From: JBBRWO01 sp964388455
Lineage (GTDB): Bacteria; Actinomycetota; Coriobacteriia; Anaerosomatales; JAAXUF01
Reading direction: 5' to 3'
Assembly (NCBI GenBank): GCA_964388455.1
Contig: CAYMAN010000031.1
Span: 1-21,870, forward strand
Length of the DNA: 21,870 nt
The position numbers and the translations under genes were made by a program. Under the pieces are notes generated by a model that was not told the DNA's origin, searched no databases, and saw only the letters and a list, made by a program, of their open reading frames with translations. Shown piece by piece: positions 7,911 to 16,442 of this stretch (position 1 is the stretch's first letter; each line of letters begins with the position of its first letter).

Positions 7911-9140
7911 TCAGTTTCCCTTCTGTGTGCGACTCCGGAGAGCATCCCGAGCATCGCCGGCGATGCGGTCCCACAGAGCGCGTGCGATTACCGTCTTGGA
8001 TGCCACGGGCAGCTCCTCATCTCCCGTGGCCGAGACGAACCAGACACGATTCGCCATCGTCGCGAAGCCGAGTTCGGGCGATGACACATCGTTCGCCACC
8101 ACCATATCGAGCGACTTGGCTTCCAGCTTGCCTCTCGCAGAACGCAAGACATCACGAGTCTCCGCAGCGAAGCCGATAAGAACACGCCCGCCCTTGTCGG
8201 CTGCGAGGGTCGCGAGGATGTCGGGGGTGCGCTCGAGTTCAATCGCGAGCGGTGCATCCGCCTTCTTCTGTTTGTGCGACGCTGACGTCTTGGGGCGAAA
8301 GTCCGCTACGGCCGCGCTGGCCACGATCACATCTGCGGCGTCATACGCTTCGAGCACCGCCTCGAGCATCTGCTGCGCGGAGGTCACGCGGACGGTAGTG
8401 ACCCCGAATGGATCGGGAAGCGTCGCCGGTCCGGTCACGAGAGTCACTTTCGCGCCACGGCGGGCGGCCTCTTCGGCCACGGCGAAACCGGTCCGTCCGC
8501 TCGCAGCGTTGCCGATGAAACGGACGGGATCGATCGCCTCGCGGGTTCCGCCTGCGGTGACGAGCACTCTGACCCCGGTCAGGTCCTGTGAACGACGCGC
8601 TTCGGCCAGCACAGCGTCAGCGATGACGTCGAGAGATGCAAGCCGACCCTCCCCGATGTCACCGCACGCCAGTTCGCCGGACTCCGGCTCGACGATCGTC
8701 ATCCCGCGCTCACGAAGTGCACGGATGGCCGCGACGGTAGTGAGGCCCCGCCACATGTGGACATTCATGGCCGGAGCGACGATCACGGGGGCCTCGGTGG
8801 CGAGAACGCTGGTGGACAACAGATCGTCGGCTCGCCCCTCGGCGATCTTGGCGATCGTGTTGGCCGTCGCGGGGGCGATGACGAACACATCGGCCTCCTC
8901 GGCCAGCGAGACGTGGTGAACGCGCGCGTCCGCCTCGTCCCAGAGTCCGACCGCGACCGGCTCACCGGTCAGCGCGCGAAACGTTGTGGGCCCGACGAAG
9001 TTGGTGGCGGCCTCGGTCATGACGACTTTGACGCGGCAGCCCGAGCGCATAAGCGCGCGTGCCAGCTCGCACGCCTTGTATGCGGCGATGCATCCGGTGA
9101 CGCCGAGAACGACGACAGGCATGTGCTCAGAAGTGGTCAT
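7911..9140 (-). CDS. coaBC: Bifunctional phosphopantothenoylcysteine decarboxylase / phosphopantothenate-cysteine ligase
   Basis: This 409-residue fusion makes 4'-phosphopantetheine from phosphopantothenate and cysteine in coenzyme A synthesis. The N-terminal CoaC flavoprotein half (about 7-180) shows GVTGCIAAYK, the histidine pair at 75-76, PAMNVHMW (123-130) and the ACGDIGEGRL segment with its cysteine at 159. The C-terminal CoaB half (about 188-405) starts with RVLVTAGGTREAIDPVRFIGNAASGRTG and contains ASAAVADFRP and a lysine-rich KQKK (290-293). The frame extends to 9248, but ATG at 9140 is chosen because the family pattern begins there. It lacks a ribosome site, and a TGC-GATACT element ends just six bases before the ATG, so the mRNA may be leaderless. 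An internal ATG at 9122 is also possible. It is divergent from korA. Confidence 0.93.
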   Translation of the reverse strand: MTTSEHMPVVVLGVTGCIAAYKACELARALMRSGCRVKVVMTEAATNFVGPTTFRALTGEPVAVGLWDEADARVHHVSLAEEADVFVIAPATANTIAKIAEGRADDLLSTSVLATEAPVIVAPAMNVHMWRGLTTVAAIRALRERGMTIVEPESGELACGDIGEGRLASLDVIADAVLAEARRSQDLTGVRVLVTAGGTREAIDPVRFIGNAASGRTGFAVAEEAARRGAKVTLVTGPATLPDPFGVTTVRVTSAQQMLEAVLEAYDAADVIVASAAVADFRPKTSASHKQKKADAPLAIELERTPDILATLAADKGGRVLIGFAAETRDVLRSARGKLEAKSLDMVVANDVSSPELGFATMANRVWFVSATGDEELPVASKTVIARALWDRIAGDARDALRSRTQKGN

Positions 9141-9146
9141 GGTTGC

Positions 9147-9155
9147 AGTATCGCA
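9147..9155 (-). promoter_or_regulatory. Extended -10 element directly before coaBC start
   Basis: Read leftward, TGC-GATACT (9155-9147) is an extended -10 candidate ending six bases before the coaBC ATG at 9140. That spacing would place the transcript start at or beside the A of the ATG, as in leaderless mRNAs common in high-GC Gram-positives. No convincing -35 is seen. Confidence 0.35.
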
Positions 9156-9182
9156 CGAGCGCTGGGTATGACTCTCGATTTC

Positions 9183-9213
9183 TTGGCATCTGACGGGCGC
9201 GGTCGGGTACAAA
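9183..9213 (+). promoter_or_regulatory. Candidate promoter for korAB
   Basis: TTGGCA at 9183-9188 (5 of 6 to the -35 consensus) and TACAAA at 9208-9213 are separated by 19 bases, or GTACAA one base earlier at 18. They lie about 56 bases upstream of the korA ATG in the 128-bp region divergent from coaBC. The spacer is long, so support is moderate. Confidence 0.35.
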
Positions 9214-9268
9214 CCACTTCGTGACGTGTCGCCTGTCGGCGACGCCAACCCTCGTGAAGGAGTCGCGC

Positions 9269-11074
9269 ATGTCCCCTAGCGCCCCATATGGCAACGAAGT
9301 CAGGATCCGCATCGGTGGTCCGGCTGGTTTCGGCATCAAAGCCGCAGGCCAGACGCTCGCCCGCGTATTCTCACGTGCCGGGTATCACACGTTCGACCTT
9401 ACTGAGTACCCCTCACTCATCAAAGGTGGCCACAACACCTACCACGTGCGAATCAGTGAGGATGAGATCTTCAGCCACGTGATGGCCACCGACGTGCTGG
9501 TCGCATTGGACGCGGCCTCCGTCGGGCTCCACATCGCGGAGCTTACACGCGGCGGCGCCATCATCTTCGACCCGGGTGACGTGGCCGCAGCCGACCTCGA
9601 CCTAGCCGGCAGGGACGACCTGTGCCTGGTGCCGGTCCCCCTCACCGATATCGTCTATGAGGTCGGCGGCATCAAGATCATGCGCAACGTGATCGCGCTC
9701 GGAGCGGTCCTCGGACACATGGGCTTCCCGCTCGAGGGTCTTGCTGAGTCGCTTCGCTCGCAGTTCGCTCACAAGTCTCCCGAGATCGCCGAGCAAAACG
9801 TCGCAGCCGCCACGCGCGGCTGGGAGGCCGCACAGGAGGCGCACTGCGCGTTCCCGATTCACTTGACGCCGCACGACGACCGACCGGCGACCGTCGTGAT
9901 CGACGGCAACGAAGCGCTGGCCCTCGGTGCCATGGCGGCCGGAATCGGAATGTACGCGGCGTATCCCATGACCCCCGCGACTTCAGTCCTCCACGTCATG
10001 GCGAAGCACGCGGACGCCGCCGGTGTCGTGGTCAAGCACACTGAGGACGAGATTGCGGCGATCAACATGTGTATCGGGGCGGCGTTTGGTGGCACGCGAA
10101 CAATGTGCGCCACATCAGGTGGTGGCTTCTCGCTCATGGTGGAGGCACTGGGGTTCGCCGGCGTGAGTGAATCGGCCATCGTCGTGGGGCTGCTGACTCG
10201 GCCTGGCCCAGCAACCGGTCTGCCCACATGGACGGAACAGTCGGACCTGCGGTTCGCGATCCACGCCTCCCAAGGTGAGTTTCCTCGCGTCATCCTCGCG
10301 CCGGGTGATCACGCAGAGGCATTCGAGTTCGCGTGGAAAGCGTTCAATCTGGCAGATCAGCTGCAGACGCCCGTGATCATACTTGGCGACTCCTATCTGT
10401 CGGACAACCGCCAGACGATCGCGCCACCCGACATCGCGGCAGTCACGATCGACCGCGGCCAACTGCAGACCACCGGTGAGGTCGAGAACTACGAGCGATA
10501 CGCTGTCACTCCGTCCGGAATCTCGCCGCGCGCGGTGCCCGGCGTGCGCGGGGCCCAGCAGATCGTGAACTCCTACGAGCACGACGCGCATGGATGGGCA
10601 GCCGAGGATGCGGCGACGCGCATCGCACAGAACACCAAGCGGCTGAAGAAGGAGCGGTTGGCTCGCGACCTTGTGCCGGCTCCCCGGTTCTACGGACCGG
10701 CGGACGCGGAGGTCTCCATCCTGCTCTTCGGAACGACCAAGATGCCGGCCCGCGAAGCGATGAAGTGGCTGGATGCAGAGGGCGTGTCCGTCAACATCAT
10801 GCAGCTGACAACCATGTGGCCGTTTCCGGCGCGCGAGGTCAGCGCGTACATGGAACGTGCGAGGCGCACCCTCCTCATCGAGGGCAACGCCACTGGCCAA
10901 CTCGAGGGTCTCATCCGTGAACACTGCCTGCGTGAGATCGGTCATCGGCTCAACCGGACCGATGGTCGCCCGTTCTCACCAGAGCAGATCTACTCCACCG
11001 TCCACTGCATCCTCGGCGGGTGCGTGAATCTAACCGCTGCCGGTGCCATTCCGGATATCGAAGGGGGCCGATAG
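9269..11074 (+). CDS. korA: 2-oxoacid:ferredoxin oxidoreductase, fused gamma-alpha subunit (KorA)
   Basis: The 601-residue subunit belongs to an oxygen-sensitive, CoA-dependent 2-oxoacid (probably 2-oxoglutarate) oxidoreductase that passes electrons to ferredoxin. Residues about 10-185 are the gamma domain (RIGGPAGFGIKAAGQTLA, TEYPSLIKGGHNTYHVR). Residues about 206-590 are the alpha domain (AAYPMTPATSVLHVM, KHTEDEIAAINMCIGAAFGG, TSGGGFSLMVEALG, GPATGLPTWTEQSDL). A gamma-alpha fusion paired with a separate beta subunit is the known KorAB arrangement, including in mycobacteria. The start at 9269 has GAAGGAG six bases upstream and is preferred to an upstream ATG at 9221 without a ribosome site. 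The stop is one base before korB. Substrate assignment to 2-oxoglutarate rather than pyruvate or a branched oxoacid is not certain. Confidence 0.92.
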   Translation: MSPSAPYGNEVRIRIGGPAGFGIKAAGQTLARVFSRAGYHTFDLTEYPSLIKGGHNTYHVRISEDEIFSHVMATDVLVALDAASVGLHIAELTRGGAIIFDPGDVAAADLDLAGRDDLCLVPVPLTDIVYEVGGIKIMRNVIALGAVLGHMGFPLEGLAESLRSQFAHKSPEIAEQNVAAATRGWEAAQEAHCAFPIHLTPHDDRPATVVIDGNEALALGAMAAGIGMYAAYPMTPATSVLHVMAKHADAAGVVVKHTEDEIAAINMCIGAAFGGTRTMCATSGGGFSLMVEALGFAGVSESAIVVGLLTRPGPATGLPTWTEQSDLRFAIHASQGEFPRVILAPGDHAEAFEFAWKAFNLADQLQTPVIILGDSYLSDNRQTIAPPDIAAVTIDRGQLQTTGEVENYERYAVTPSGISPRAVPGVRGAQQIVNSYEHDAHGWAAEDAATRIAQNTKRLKKERLARDLVPAPRFYGPADAEVSILLFGTTKMPAREAMKWLDAEGVSVNIMQLTTMWPFPAREVSAYMERARRTLLIEGNATGQLEGLIREHCLREIGHRLNRTDGRPFSPEQIYSTVHCILGGCVNLTAAGAIPDIEGGR

Positions 11075-11075
11075 C

Positions 11076-11960
11076 ATGCCCGAGGTCAAGGAGTTCGCGA
11101 GCGCGATCAAGCCGACGTGGTGTCCCGGATGCGGCAACTTCGGGATGTGGGAAGCGCTCAAACGCGCCCTGGCCGAACTCGGCTGGGAGAAGCACGAGTT
11201 CAGCGTGGTGTGGGGAATCGGGTGTCACGGAAACGGCGCCGACTTCCTCGATGTGCAGGGCATGCATGCGCTGCACGGCAGATCCCTCCCCCCGGCGACA
11301 GCACTGAGGCTCACAAGGCCTGACCTGAAGGTGATAGTTGAGATGGGCGATGGCGACGGGTACGGTCTGGGGATGGGTCACTTCATCCATACGGTACGAC
11401 GCAACTCTGACATCACGGTCATTGCGCACGACAACCAGATCTATGGCCTCACCACCGGGCAGGCATCTCCCACAACCGATCACTTGATGCCCACGGTCTC
11501 AACTCCCGGCGGTGTCCTGGAGCAGCCCGTCAATCCTATCGGGCTCGCACTTGCAGAAGGAGCGACATTCGTCGCACGGGGGTTCGCCGGAGACATTCCA
11601 CACCTCACGGAGCTGTATGTCCGGGCACTCAGCCACAAGGGATTCGCCCTCGTGGATGTTCTGCAGCCGTGTGTCACATGGAACAAGCACAACACGTTCA
11701 GCTGGTTCCGCGAGAGAGTCTACAAGCTCGAGGCCGAGAACTGGGATGCCTCTGACCGGGTGAAAGCGTTCGAACTCTCACTGACCAGCTTCCACGACCT
11801 CACCTGCACGGCCGATGACTGCCGCGTTCCGCTCGGTGTGTTCTATGAGGAGCAGGACGTACCGACGTACGAGGACGGCGTTCCCGCCGCCCAGGTGCCC
11901 GGATGGACGCATGCGACCGAACCGCGCGATATCGCTTCGATTCTAGCCAAGATGAGCTGA
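11076..11960 (+). CDS. korB: 2-oxoacid:ferredoxin oxidoreductase beta subunit (KorB)
   Basis: The 294-residue protein is the thiamine-diphosphate and iron-sulphur subunit partnering the fused subunit just upstream. The four expected [4Fe-4S] cysteines are visible: C16 and C19 in WCPGCGNFG, C50 in GIGCHG and C199 in QPCVTWNKHNT. The ThDP-magnesium motif is GDGDGYGLGMGHFIH from residue 91, followed by RRNSDITVIAHDNQIYGLTTGQ. The length is usual for KorB. ATG at 11076 is chosen because AAGGGGG lies eight bases upstream and it falls one base after the korA stop. An alternative start at 11043 would lie inside korA. No separate ferredoxin-like delta subunit gene is next to it. It ends 19 bp from the convergent GGDEF/HD-GYP gene, with no terminator hairpin between them. 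Confidence 0.93.
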   Translation: MPEVKEFASAIKPTWCPGCGNFGMWEALKRALAELGWEKHEFSVVWGIGCHGNGADFLDVQGMHALHGRSLPPATALRLTRPDLKVIVEMGDGDGYGLGMGHFIHTVRRNSDITVIAHDNQIYGLTTGQASPTTDHLMPTVSTPGGVLEQPVNPIGLALAEGATFVARGFAGDIPHLTELYVRALSHKGFALVDVLQPCVTWNKHNTFSWFRERVYKLEAENWDASDRVKAFELSLTSFHDLTCTADDCRVPLGVFYEEQDVPTYEDGVPAAQVPGWTHATEPRDIASILAKMS

Positions 11961-11979
11961 TCGCAGCCCAAGCCGCCGA

Positions 11980-14187
11980 CTACGTCGCATCAATCTCGGC
12001 CACCACAGCTTCCTGTCCGAGTCGCTCGGCTTTGTCGCGCGCCGCGTAGCCATGCAGATGCGTGATCATACGCGCAAAGGCGGAGGCGACGTCGGGATCG
12101 AACTGCGTGCCGGCGTTGCGCTCGATCTCCTTGAGCGCCTCGCTCACCGAGAGCGCTTGGCGATAGGAACGCGTCGCGGTCATGGCCTCAAACGAATCAC
12201 ATACGCTGAGAACTCGCGCCTCCAGCGGAATCTGCGGTCCACGGAGACCTGACGGGTAACCGGATCCATCCCAGTTCTCGTGGTGATGCCTGACTGCGGG
12301 CAGAATCTCGTCGAGTTGCGCGGGCTCAAGAATGCGGACGCCAAGCAAAGGGTGCTCCTCAACGTGTTTGCGCTCTTCGTCGGTGAGCGGCTCTCCTTTG
12401 AGCAGAACCTCGTCACGAATACCGATCTTGCCGATGTCATGCAGCCGGGACGCCAACTCTACCACTCGGATCTGCTGCTGCGACATGCCCAGGACCTGCG
12501 CGAGCGCGGAGGCGAGTTCCGCTACGTTCTCGGAGTGGTTCCGTGTGTCGGAGTCACGTGCATCCACGGCGGCGGCCAGCGTTCGAACGGCAGCACGACG
12601 TGAGCGTTGTCGCGCGCGCGCCAGGCGCTCGTAGGGGTCGACCGCTCCCACCACCCGCTCATCGTAGACGATCACGTCGTCGGCATCGGCGACCTTGGCC
12701 AGCTGCTGTGCGGCCGTCGCTCGGGCAAGCAACTGCTCGCCATCCGAACCGTGTTGAGGGTACATCGCAATCCCCGTGCTCAAGCCTACGTGCGTTCCTG
12801 CTACGAGCAGTTCGCGCGCAGGCTTTCGCATCGATCGGGCGATCTCCGCCACTTGCTCCACATCGATGTCGCGCACCACGGCGACGAATTCGTCACTCCC
12901 GAAACGAAAGACTCGTGACGACATCCCGAATGCGGACTGCACGGCCTCGGCAAGACGGCGGAGCAACACATCGCCTGCCTCATGGCCATGCAAGGTATTG
13001 ATGCCCTTGAATTCGTCGATGTCGATAACCACGACCGCCAGCGGTCGACGAGTCGATTGTGCCCGCAAGAGGTCGTCGGCTAGCGACTCATGCAGAAAGC
13101 GGTGGTTATAGGCGCCCGACACCGGATCGGTGATGGCCTGTTCTCGATGATGCAAACGCTCGAGTGCACTGAGCCACGACCGGACGATGAGCAGCACCGC
13201 GAGCGTGAAGGCCGCAACCACCACCACCCAGCCACTGGGGTCGCCGGCCCGAGCCAGGGCTTCGATGCCGAGAAACGGGAGTGCAAGCGCTATCGCCACG
13301 GGGTAGACAACCGGAAGCCAACTTACGGACGGCAGCGGAATCGACCACGGTTCTCCCTTGAGAATCGACGCGCAAGTGATGCGGTAGATGGTCGCCATGA
13401 ACACCAGGTAGTAGCCGAATCCGAGCACGATGGGCAACCACGTCGGTTGCACAGGATTCACAGAGACCAACGCCTGCTGATACCAAAGTGGAAACGCGCA
13501 TAGGCCAAGACCGTAGAGAGCGATGGACGTGGCTATCAGGCGCTCCCATGACTGCCATCGCTCCGCCTTCCAGGCGAAGAAGATGGCGACGGACAGCAGA
13601 ATGAACACGCCACCGACTATCGGATAGATAGCCGCGATCACTGCGACCTGCCAGCCACCGCCCGGCAACATCTCGAACACCGGCAGAGTCCAGACATGGT
13701 AGACGACCACGACTCCGACGATCATGGCCCCGATCACATCGAGGTAATAGCGTATTCGCGTCACCACTCGCAATCGACCGAAACTCGTCATCGCAACGCA
13801 CACGCCTATGAAGAGCACTGCCGCCACGGCCTGCGGCACCTCGTATGGCGATGGAAGCTTCGGACCGCGGGGGTCGATGGCGGTGACGTACCACGTCCAA
13901 TACGACTCGGTGAACACCAAGATTCCGCTGGCGGCGGTCAGCATGAGCCAGAATCTACGCTCGGCGCCGTCTGTGCGTGCGACCACCACACCTCCGCCGA
14001 GCGTGGCGAGCACGATCGGCAACAGGTATACGAGCACGCTGACTAGTGGGGACTCTATCTCATGAGGCAGATCGAGCGCGGCTACTGCCACGCATATGAG
14101 AGTCAGCACGGCAAAGAGGCCCCAGCCGACGATGCGTATCAGTCGACCGTGTCGGCTCAAGGGTGTGCCGCTCACGATTCCGGCCAT
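11980..14187 (-). CDS. Membrane GGDEF / HD-GYP protein with degenerate GSDEF motif
   Basis: The 735-residue protein has about nine to ten hydrophobic segments in residues 17-340, then a diguanylate-cyclase-like domain and a C-terminal HD-GYP phosphodiesterase domain that would hydrolyse cyclic di-GMP. The GGDEF domain starts at TDPVSGAYNHR (353) and has metal-binding DIDEFKGIN (389), but its signature reads GSDEF (430-434) and there is no RxxD inhibitory site five residues before it, so synthase activity is doubtful. The HD-GYP half looks complete: LHDIGKIGI (582-590), VRHHHENWDGSGYP (632-645) and CDSFEAMT. The ATG at 14187 lies 16 bases inside the end of the upstream paralogue and has no clear ribosome site. 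A GTG at 14175 that overlaps that stop as GTGA is an alternative. Likely translationally coupled to its neighbour. Confidence 0.9.
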   Translation of the reverse strand: MAGIVSGTPLSRHGRLIRIVGWGLFAVLTLICVAVAALDLPHEIESPLVSVLVYLLPIVLATLGGGVVVARTDGAERRFWLMLTAASGILVFTESYWTWYVTAIDPRGPKLPSPYEVPQAVAAVLFIGVCVAMTSFGRLRVVTRIRYYLDVIGAMIVGVVVVYHVWTLPVFEMLPGGGWQVAVIAAIYPIVGGVFILLSVAIFFAWKAERWQSWERLIATSIALYGLGLCAFPLWYQQALVSVNPVQPTWLPIVLGFGYYLVFMATIYRITCASILKGEPWSIPLPSVSWLPVVYPVAIALALPFLGIEALARAGDPSGWVVVVAAFTLAVLLIVRSWLSALERLHHREQAITDPVSGAYNHRFLHESLADDLLRAQSTRRPLAVVVIDIDEFKGINTLHGHEAGDVLLRRLAEAVQSAFGMSSRVFRFGSDEFVAVVRDIDVEQVAEIARSMRKPARELLVAGTHVGLSTGIAMYPQHGSDGEQLLARATAAQQLAKVADADDVIVYDERVVGAVDPYERLARARQRSRRAAVRTLAAAVDARDSDTRNHSENVAELASALAQVLGMSQQQIRVVELASRLHDIGKIGIRDEVLLKGEPLTDEERKHVEEHPLLGVRILEPAQLDEILPAVRHHHENWDGSGYPSGLRGPQIPLEARVLSVCDSFEAMTATRSYRQALSVSEALKEIERNAGTQFDPDVASAFARMITHLHGYAARDKAERLGQEAVVAEIDAT

Positions 14188-16325
14188 TCATCGGACCAAC
14201 CGAGTGACGCGGTTGTTCCGACCACTCGGATGAACGCTTCAGCCAGTTGTGGGTCGAATCTCGTACCGATTCCGTGGTCGATCTCCTGGAGTGCGGCTCC
14301 TTTTGACAGCTGCCTTCCACCGCGCCGACTCGCAGTCATCGAGTCGTACGCATCGGCAAGCGCGATGATGCGTGACTCGTATGGAATCGCCGACCCGATG
14401 AGCCCGTCGGGATAGCCAAGCCCGTCCCATCGTTCATGGTGTGCCCGCACCCAGGCCGGCATGTCCGCATCACCAAACGACTCGATAAGTGTCGCACCGA
14501 GCGTGGCGTGCTCACGAGCGGCGCTTTGCTGACGCGGAGATGTGGCACCGTATCTCAGCGCCTCATCCGAGAGCGCGATCTTGCCCACGTCATGCAACAT
14601 CGCGGCAATCTCGATTCGACGTCCGTGTTCGTCATCGACATCGAGCTCGGCGCAGAGCAACGACACGAGTGCGGCAACGTTGCGGGAATGGTAGTAGTTG
14701 CGCGAATCACGAGCGTCCACAGCGGCTGCAAGCGCACGCGCGATGCCAAGATGCGACTGGTGTTCGCGTATCCGCAAGCGCTCCTCGACACCAAGTGCGG
14801 TGACCATGTGTTCGTCATAGGCGACCACGCGGTTCTTACCGTGATACTTGGCCCAGGTCTGGGCAGCGTCAGCCCGTATCAGAAGCTGCTCCCTGTCGCA
14901 CAGCTCCCCCGTCTCCGTGGCCACACCGACGGATGCCGAGAGCCCCGGCAGGCCGGGAATACCGATGGCCCGAATCGCACAGAGCAACCGCCGGCCAAAG
15001 TCGAGCGCCTTCTGCTGCCCGACTCCAGGTGCGATCACGGCGAACTCATCACCGGACAAACGGTACACAAGCTCTCCGGCCTCCCGGTCGGAACAAAGCG
15101 CATCGGCGACGGCTCGCAACGCCGCATCTCCCTCCGCGTGCCCTAGGACTTGGTTGATTCCCGAGAACGAATCGATGTCGAGCAGCGCAACGGTGAAGGG
15201 TTCACCTCTTCGGGCAACAGCGATCTGGGCTTCGATGTGTTCCTGGAAAACCCGGTGGTTGAGCGCCCCGGTCACCGGGTCTGAGGTGGCGAAGTTCCTC
15301 CACTCGCCAGCCTCAAGGCCGGCGAAACCGGTCCGTGCCACAAGGGCCAATGTCGCGAGCACGCTGGCCATCACATACAGCGCAGCCTCCCCCTCAGACA
15401 TCTGCGCTTGATACGCCCACCAACCCATCAGCCCGATGGCAATCAACACCGTCGCAGCGAGCAACGTCGGTGGCCACACGGAACCGCGGAACTGAAGCCG
15501 GCTCACACTCGTGCGCCAGGACTTATGCTTGCCGGCAAGCCGAGTGAGACCAGCCATGAACATCATGTAGTAGCCGACCATCAGAAGACACACCACAGCA
15601 GCTCCGATGGGCGTTACGAGCGCTTCGGACTGAGCGGACTGCCACAGTGGCGTGAGGACAAGTCCAACCGAGAAGATGACCAGCGACCCTGCCAGAGGCA
15701 ACGTCATCTGCGGAAAGCGGAGGGGTCTGAGATTCAGGTACACAAGAAGCAACAGCACGAGGAGGATGACGCCAAGGAGCGAGTATGCGGTCCACCGTAC
15801 GCCATCGACCCAATCGGCCGCGGTCGGCGTAAGCCGGCTGACCCACACGTGGTACAGCGTCATGAATCCGACTACGACCAATGCCAGGACATCGGCACCG
15901 AGACGCAGGTTGTCGATGCGTCGGGCACGAGCAAGCCCGGCGACGCGCGCCAGACCGACGACCATCAGCAGCGCAGCGACAGTATTGAGCACGTCGTAGG
16001 GGCCAAGCCCGGTCGGGCCGATAGGGTTCACGAGAACCTGATAGCCGCTGTAGTACAGCTCTCCTGCAAGGATGACCGACATGGACACGGCCAGGAGACT
16101 CCATGCGCTCCGCTCACGTGACGGCGTGCCGACTCGCCATATCACGAACAAAGTCGTAACGCTGGCAACGAGCGGGATCAGGAACAGTAACTGCCGAAGC
16201 CACAGCGACACCGGGTCGAGCCTGAGACTGAACCAGAAGAGCGCAACCGTCCAAGGTCCGAGTACGAACCAGCCAGCTCGCACAAGTGGACTCGTGAGCT
16301 GCGGCGGACTCGCCGGTGGCTGCAT
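14172..16325 (-). CDS. Membrane GGDEF / HD-GYP protein with SGDEF motif (paralogue of next gene)
   Basis: The 717-residue product has the same plan as the gene downstream: about nine to ten hydrophobic segments in residues 15-335, a GGDEF domain beginning at SDPVTGALNHR (348), and a C-terminal HD-GYP domain. The signature is SGDEF (424-428), preceded by LLDIDSFSGIN with both metal aspartates. SGDEF variants have been active in some proteins, so cyclase activity cannot be excluded. No RxxD I-site is seen. The HD-GYP catalytic parts are intact: LHDVGKIAL (577-585), AHHERWDGLGYP (628-639), ADAYDSMTA. The ATG at 16325 has GAAGGAA five bases upstream. A -10-like TATAAG and an inverted repeat lie in the 117-bp leader. 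The 3' end overlaps the paralogue, so the two proteins are probably made together. Confidence 0.9.
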   Translation of the reverse strand: MQPPASPPQLTSPLVRAGWFVLGPWTVALFWFSLRLDPVSLWLRQLLFLIPLVASVTTLFVIWRVGTPSRERSAWSLLAVSMSVILAGELYYSGYQVLVNPIGPTGLGPYDVLNTVAALLMVVGLARVAGLARARRIDNLRLGADVLALVVVGFMTLYHVWVSRLTPTAADWVDGVRWTAYSLLGVILLVLLLLVYLNLRPLRFPQMTLPLAGSLVIFSVGLVLTPLWQSAQSEALVTPIGAAVVCLLMVGYYMMFMAGLTRLAGKHKSWRTSVSRLQFRGSVWPPTLLAATVLIAIGLMGWWAYQAQMSEGEAALYVMASVLATLALVARTGFAGLEAGEWRNFATSDPVTGALNHRVFQEHIEAQIAVARRGEPFTVALLDIDSFSGINQVLGHAEGDAALRAVADALCSDREAGELVYRLSGDEFAVIAPGVGQQKALDFGRRLLCAIRAIGIPGLPGLSASVGVATETGELCDREQLLIRADAAQTWAKYHGKNRVVAYDEHMVTALGVEERLRIREHQSHLGIARALAAAVDARDSRNYYHSRNVAALVSLLCAELDVDDEHGRRIEIAAMLHDVGKIALSDEALRYGATSPRQQSAAREHATLGATLIESFGDADMPAWVRAHHERWDGLGYPDGLIGSAIPYESRIIALADAYDSMTASRRGGRQLSKGAALQEIDHGIGTRFDPQLAEAFIRVVGTTASLGWSDEWPES

Positions 16326-16361
16326 GCGGTTCCTTCGGCATGGTGTGGGCTTGGGTTACAA

Positions 16362-16389
16362 CTTATACCGCACGGATGACGGACATCCG
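16362..16389 (-). promoter_or_regulatory. Candidate promoter and dyad for the GGDEF/HD-GYP pair
   Basis: Read leftward, TATAAG (16367-16362) is a 5-of-6 match to the -10 consensus, 36 bases upstream of the ATG at 16325. No -35 hexamer is visible. The place where one would be (about 16385-16390) is occupied by an inverted repeat, CGGATG at 16373-16378 and CATCCG at 16384-16389, spaced by five bases. An operator over a regulated promoter is plausible but unproven. Confidence 0.4.
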
Positions 16390-16442
16390 CATCGACATTT
16401 GCACTTGAGTTTAGCCGATTCTTGCAGGTCCGTGGGGAGCCG

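Noticed and set aside
10115..10945. Minus-strand 276-residue open frame inside korA
   Set aside because: It is a shadow of a well-supported gene in GC-rich DNA and has no recognisable domain or ribosome site.
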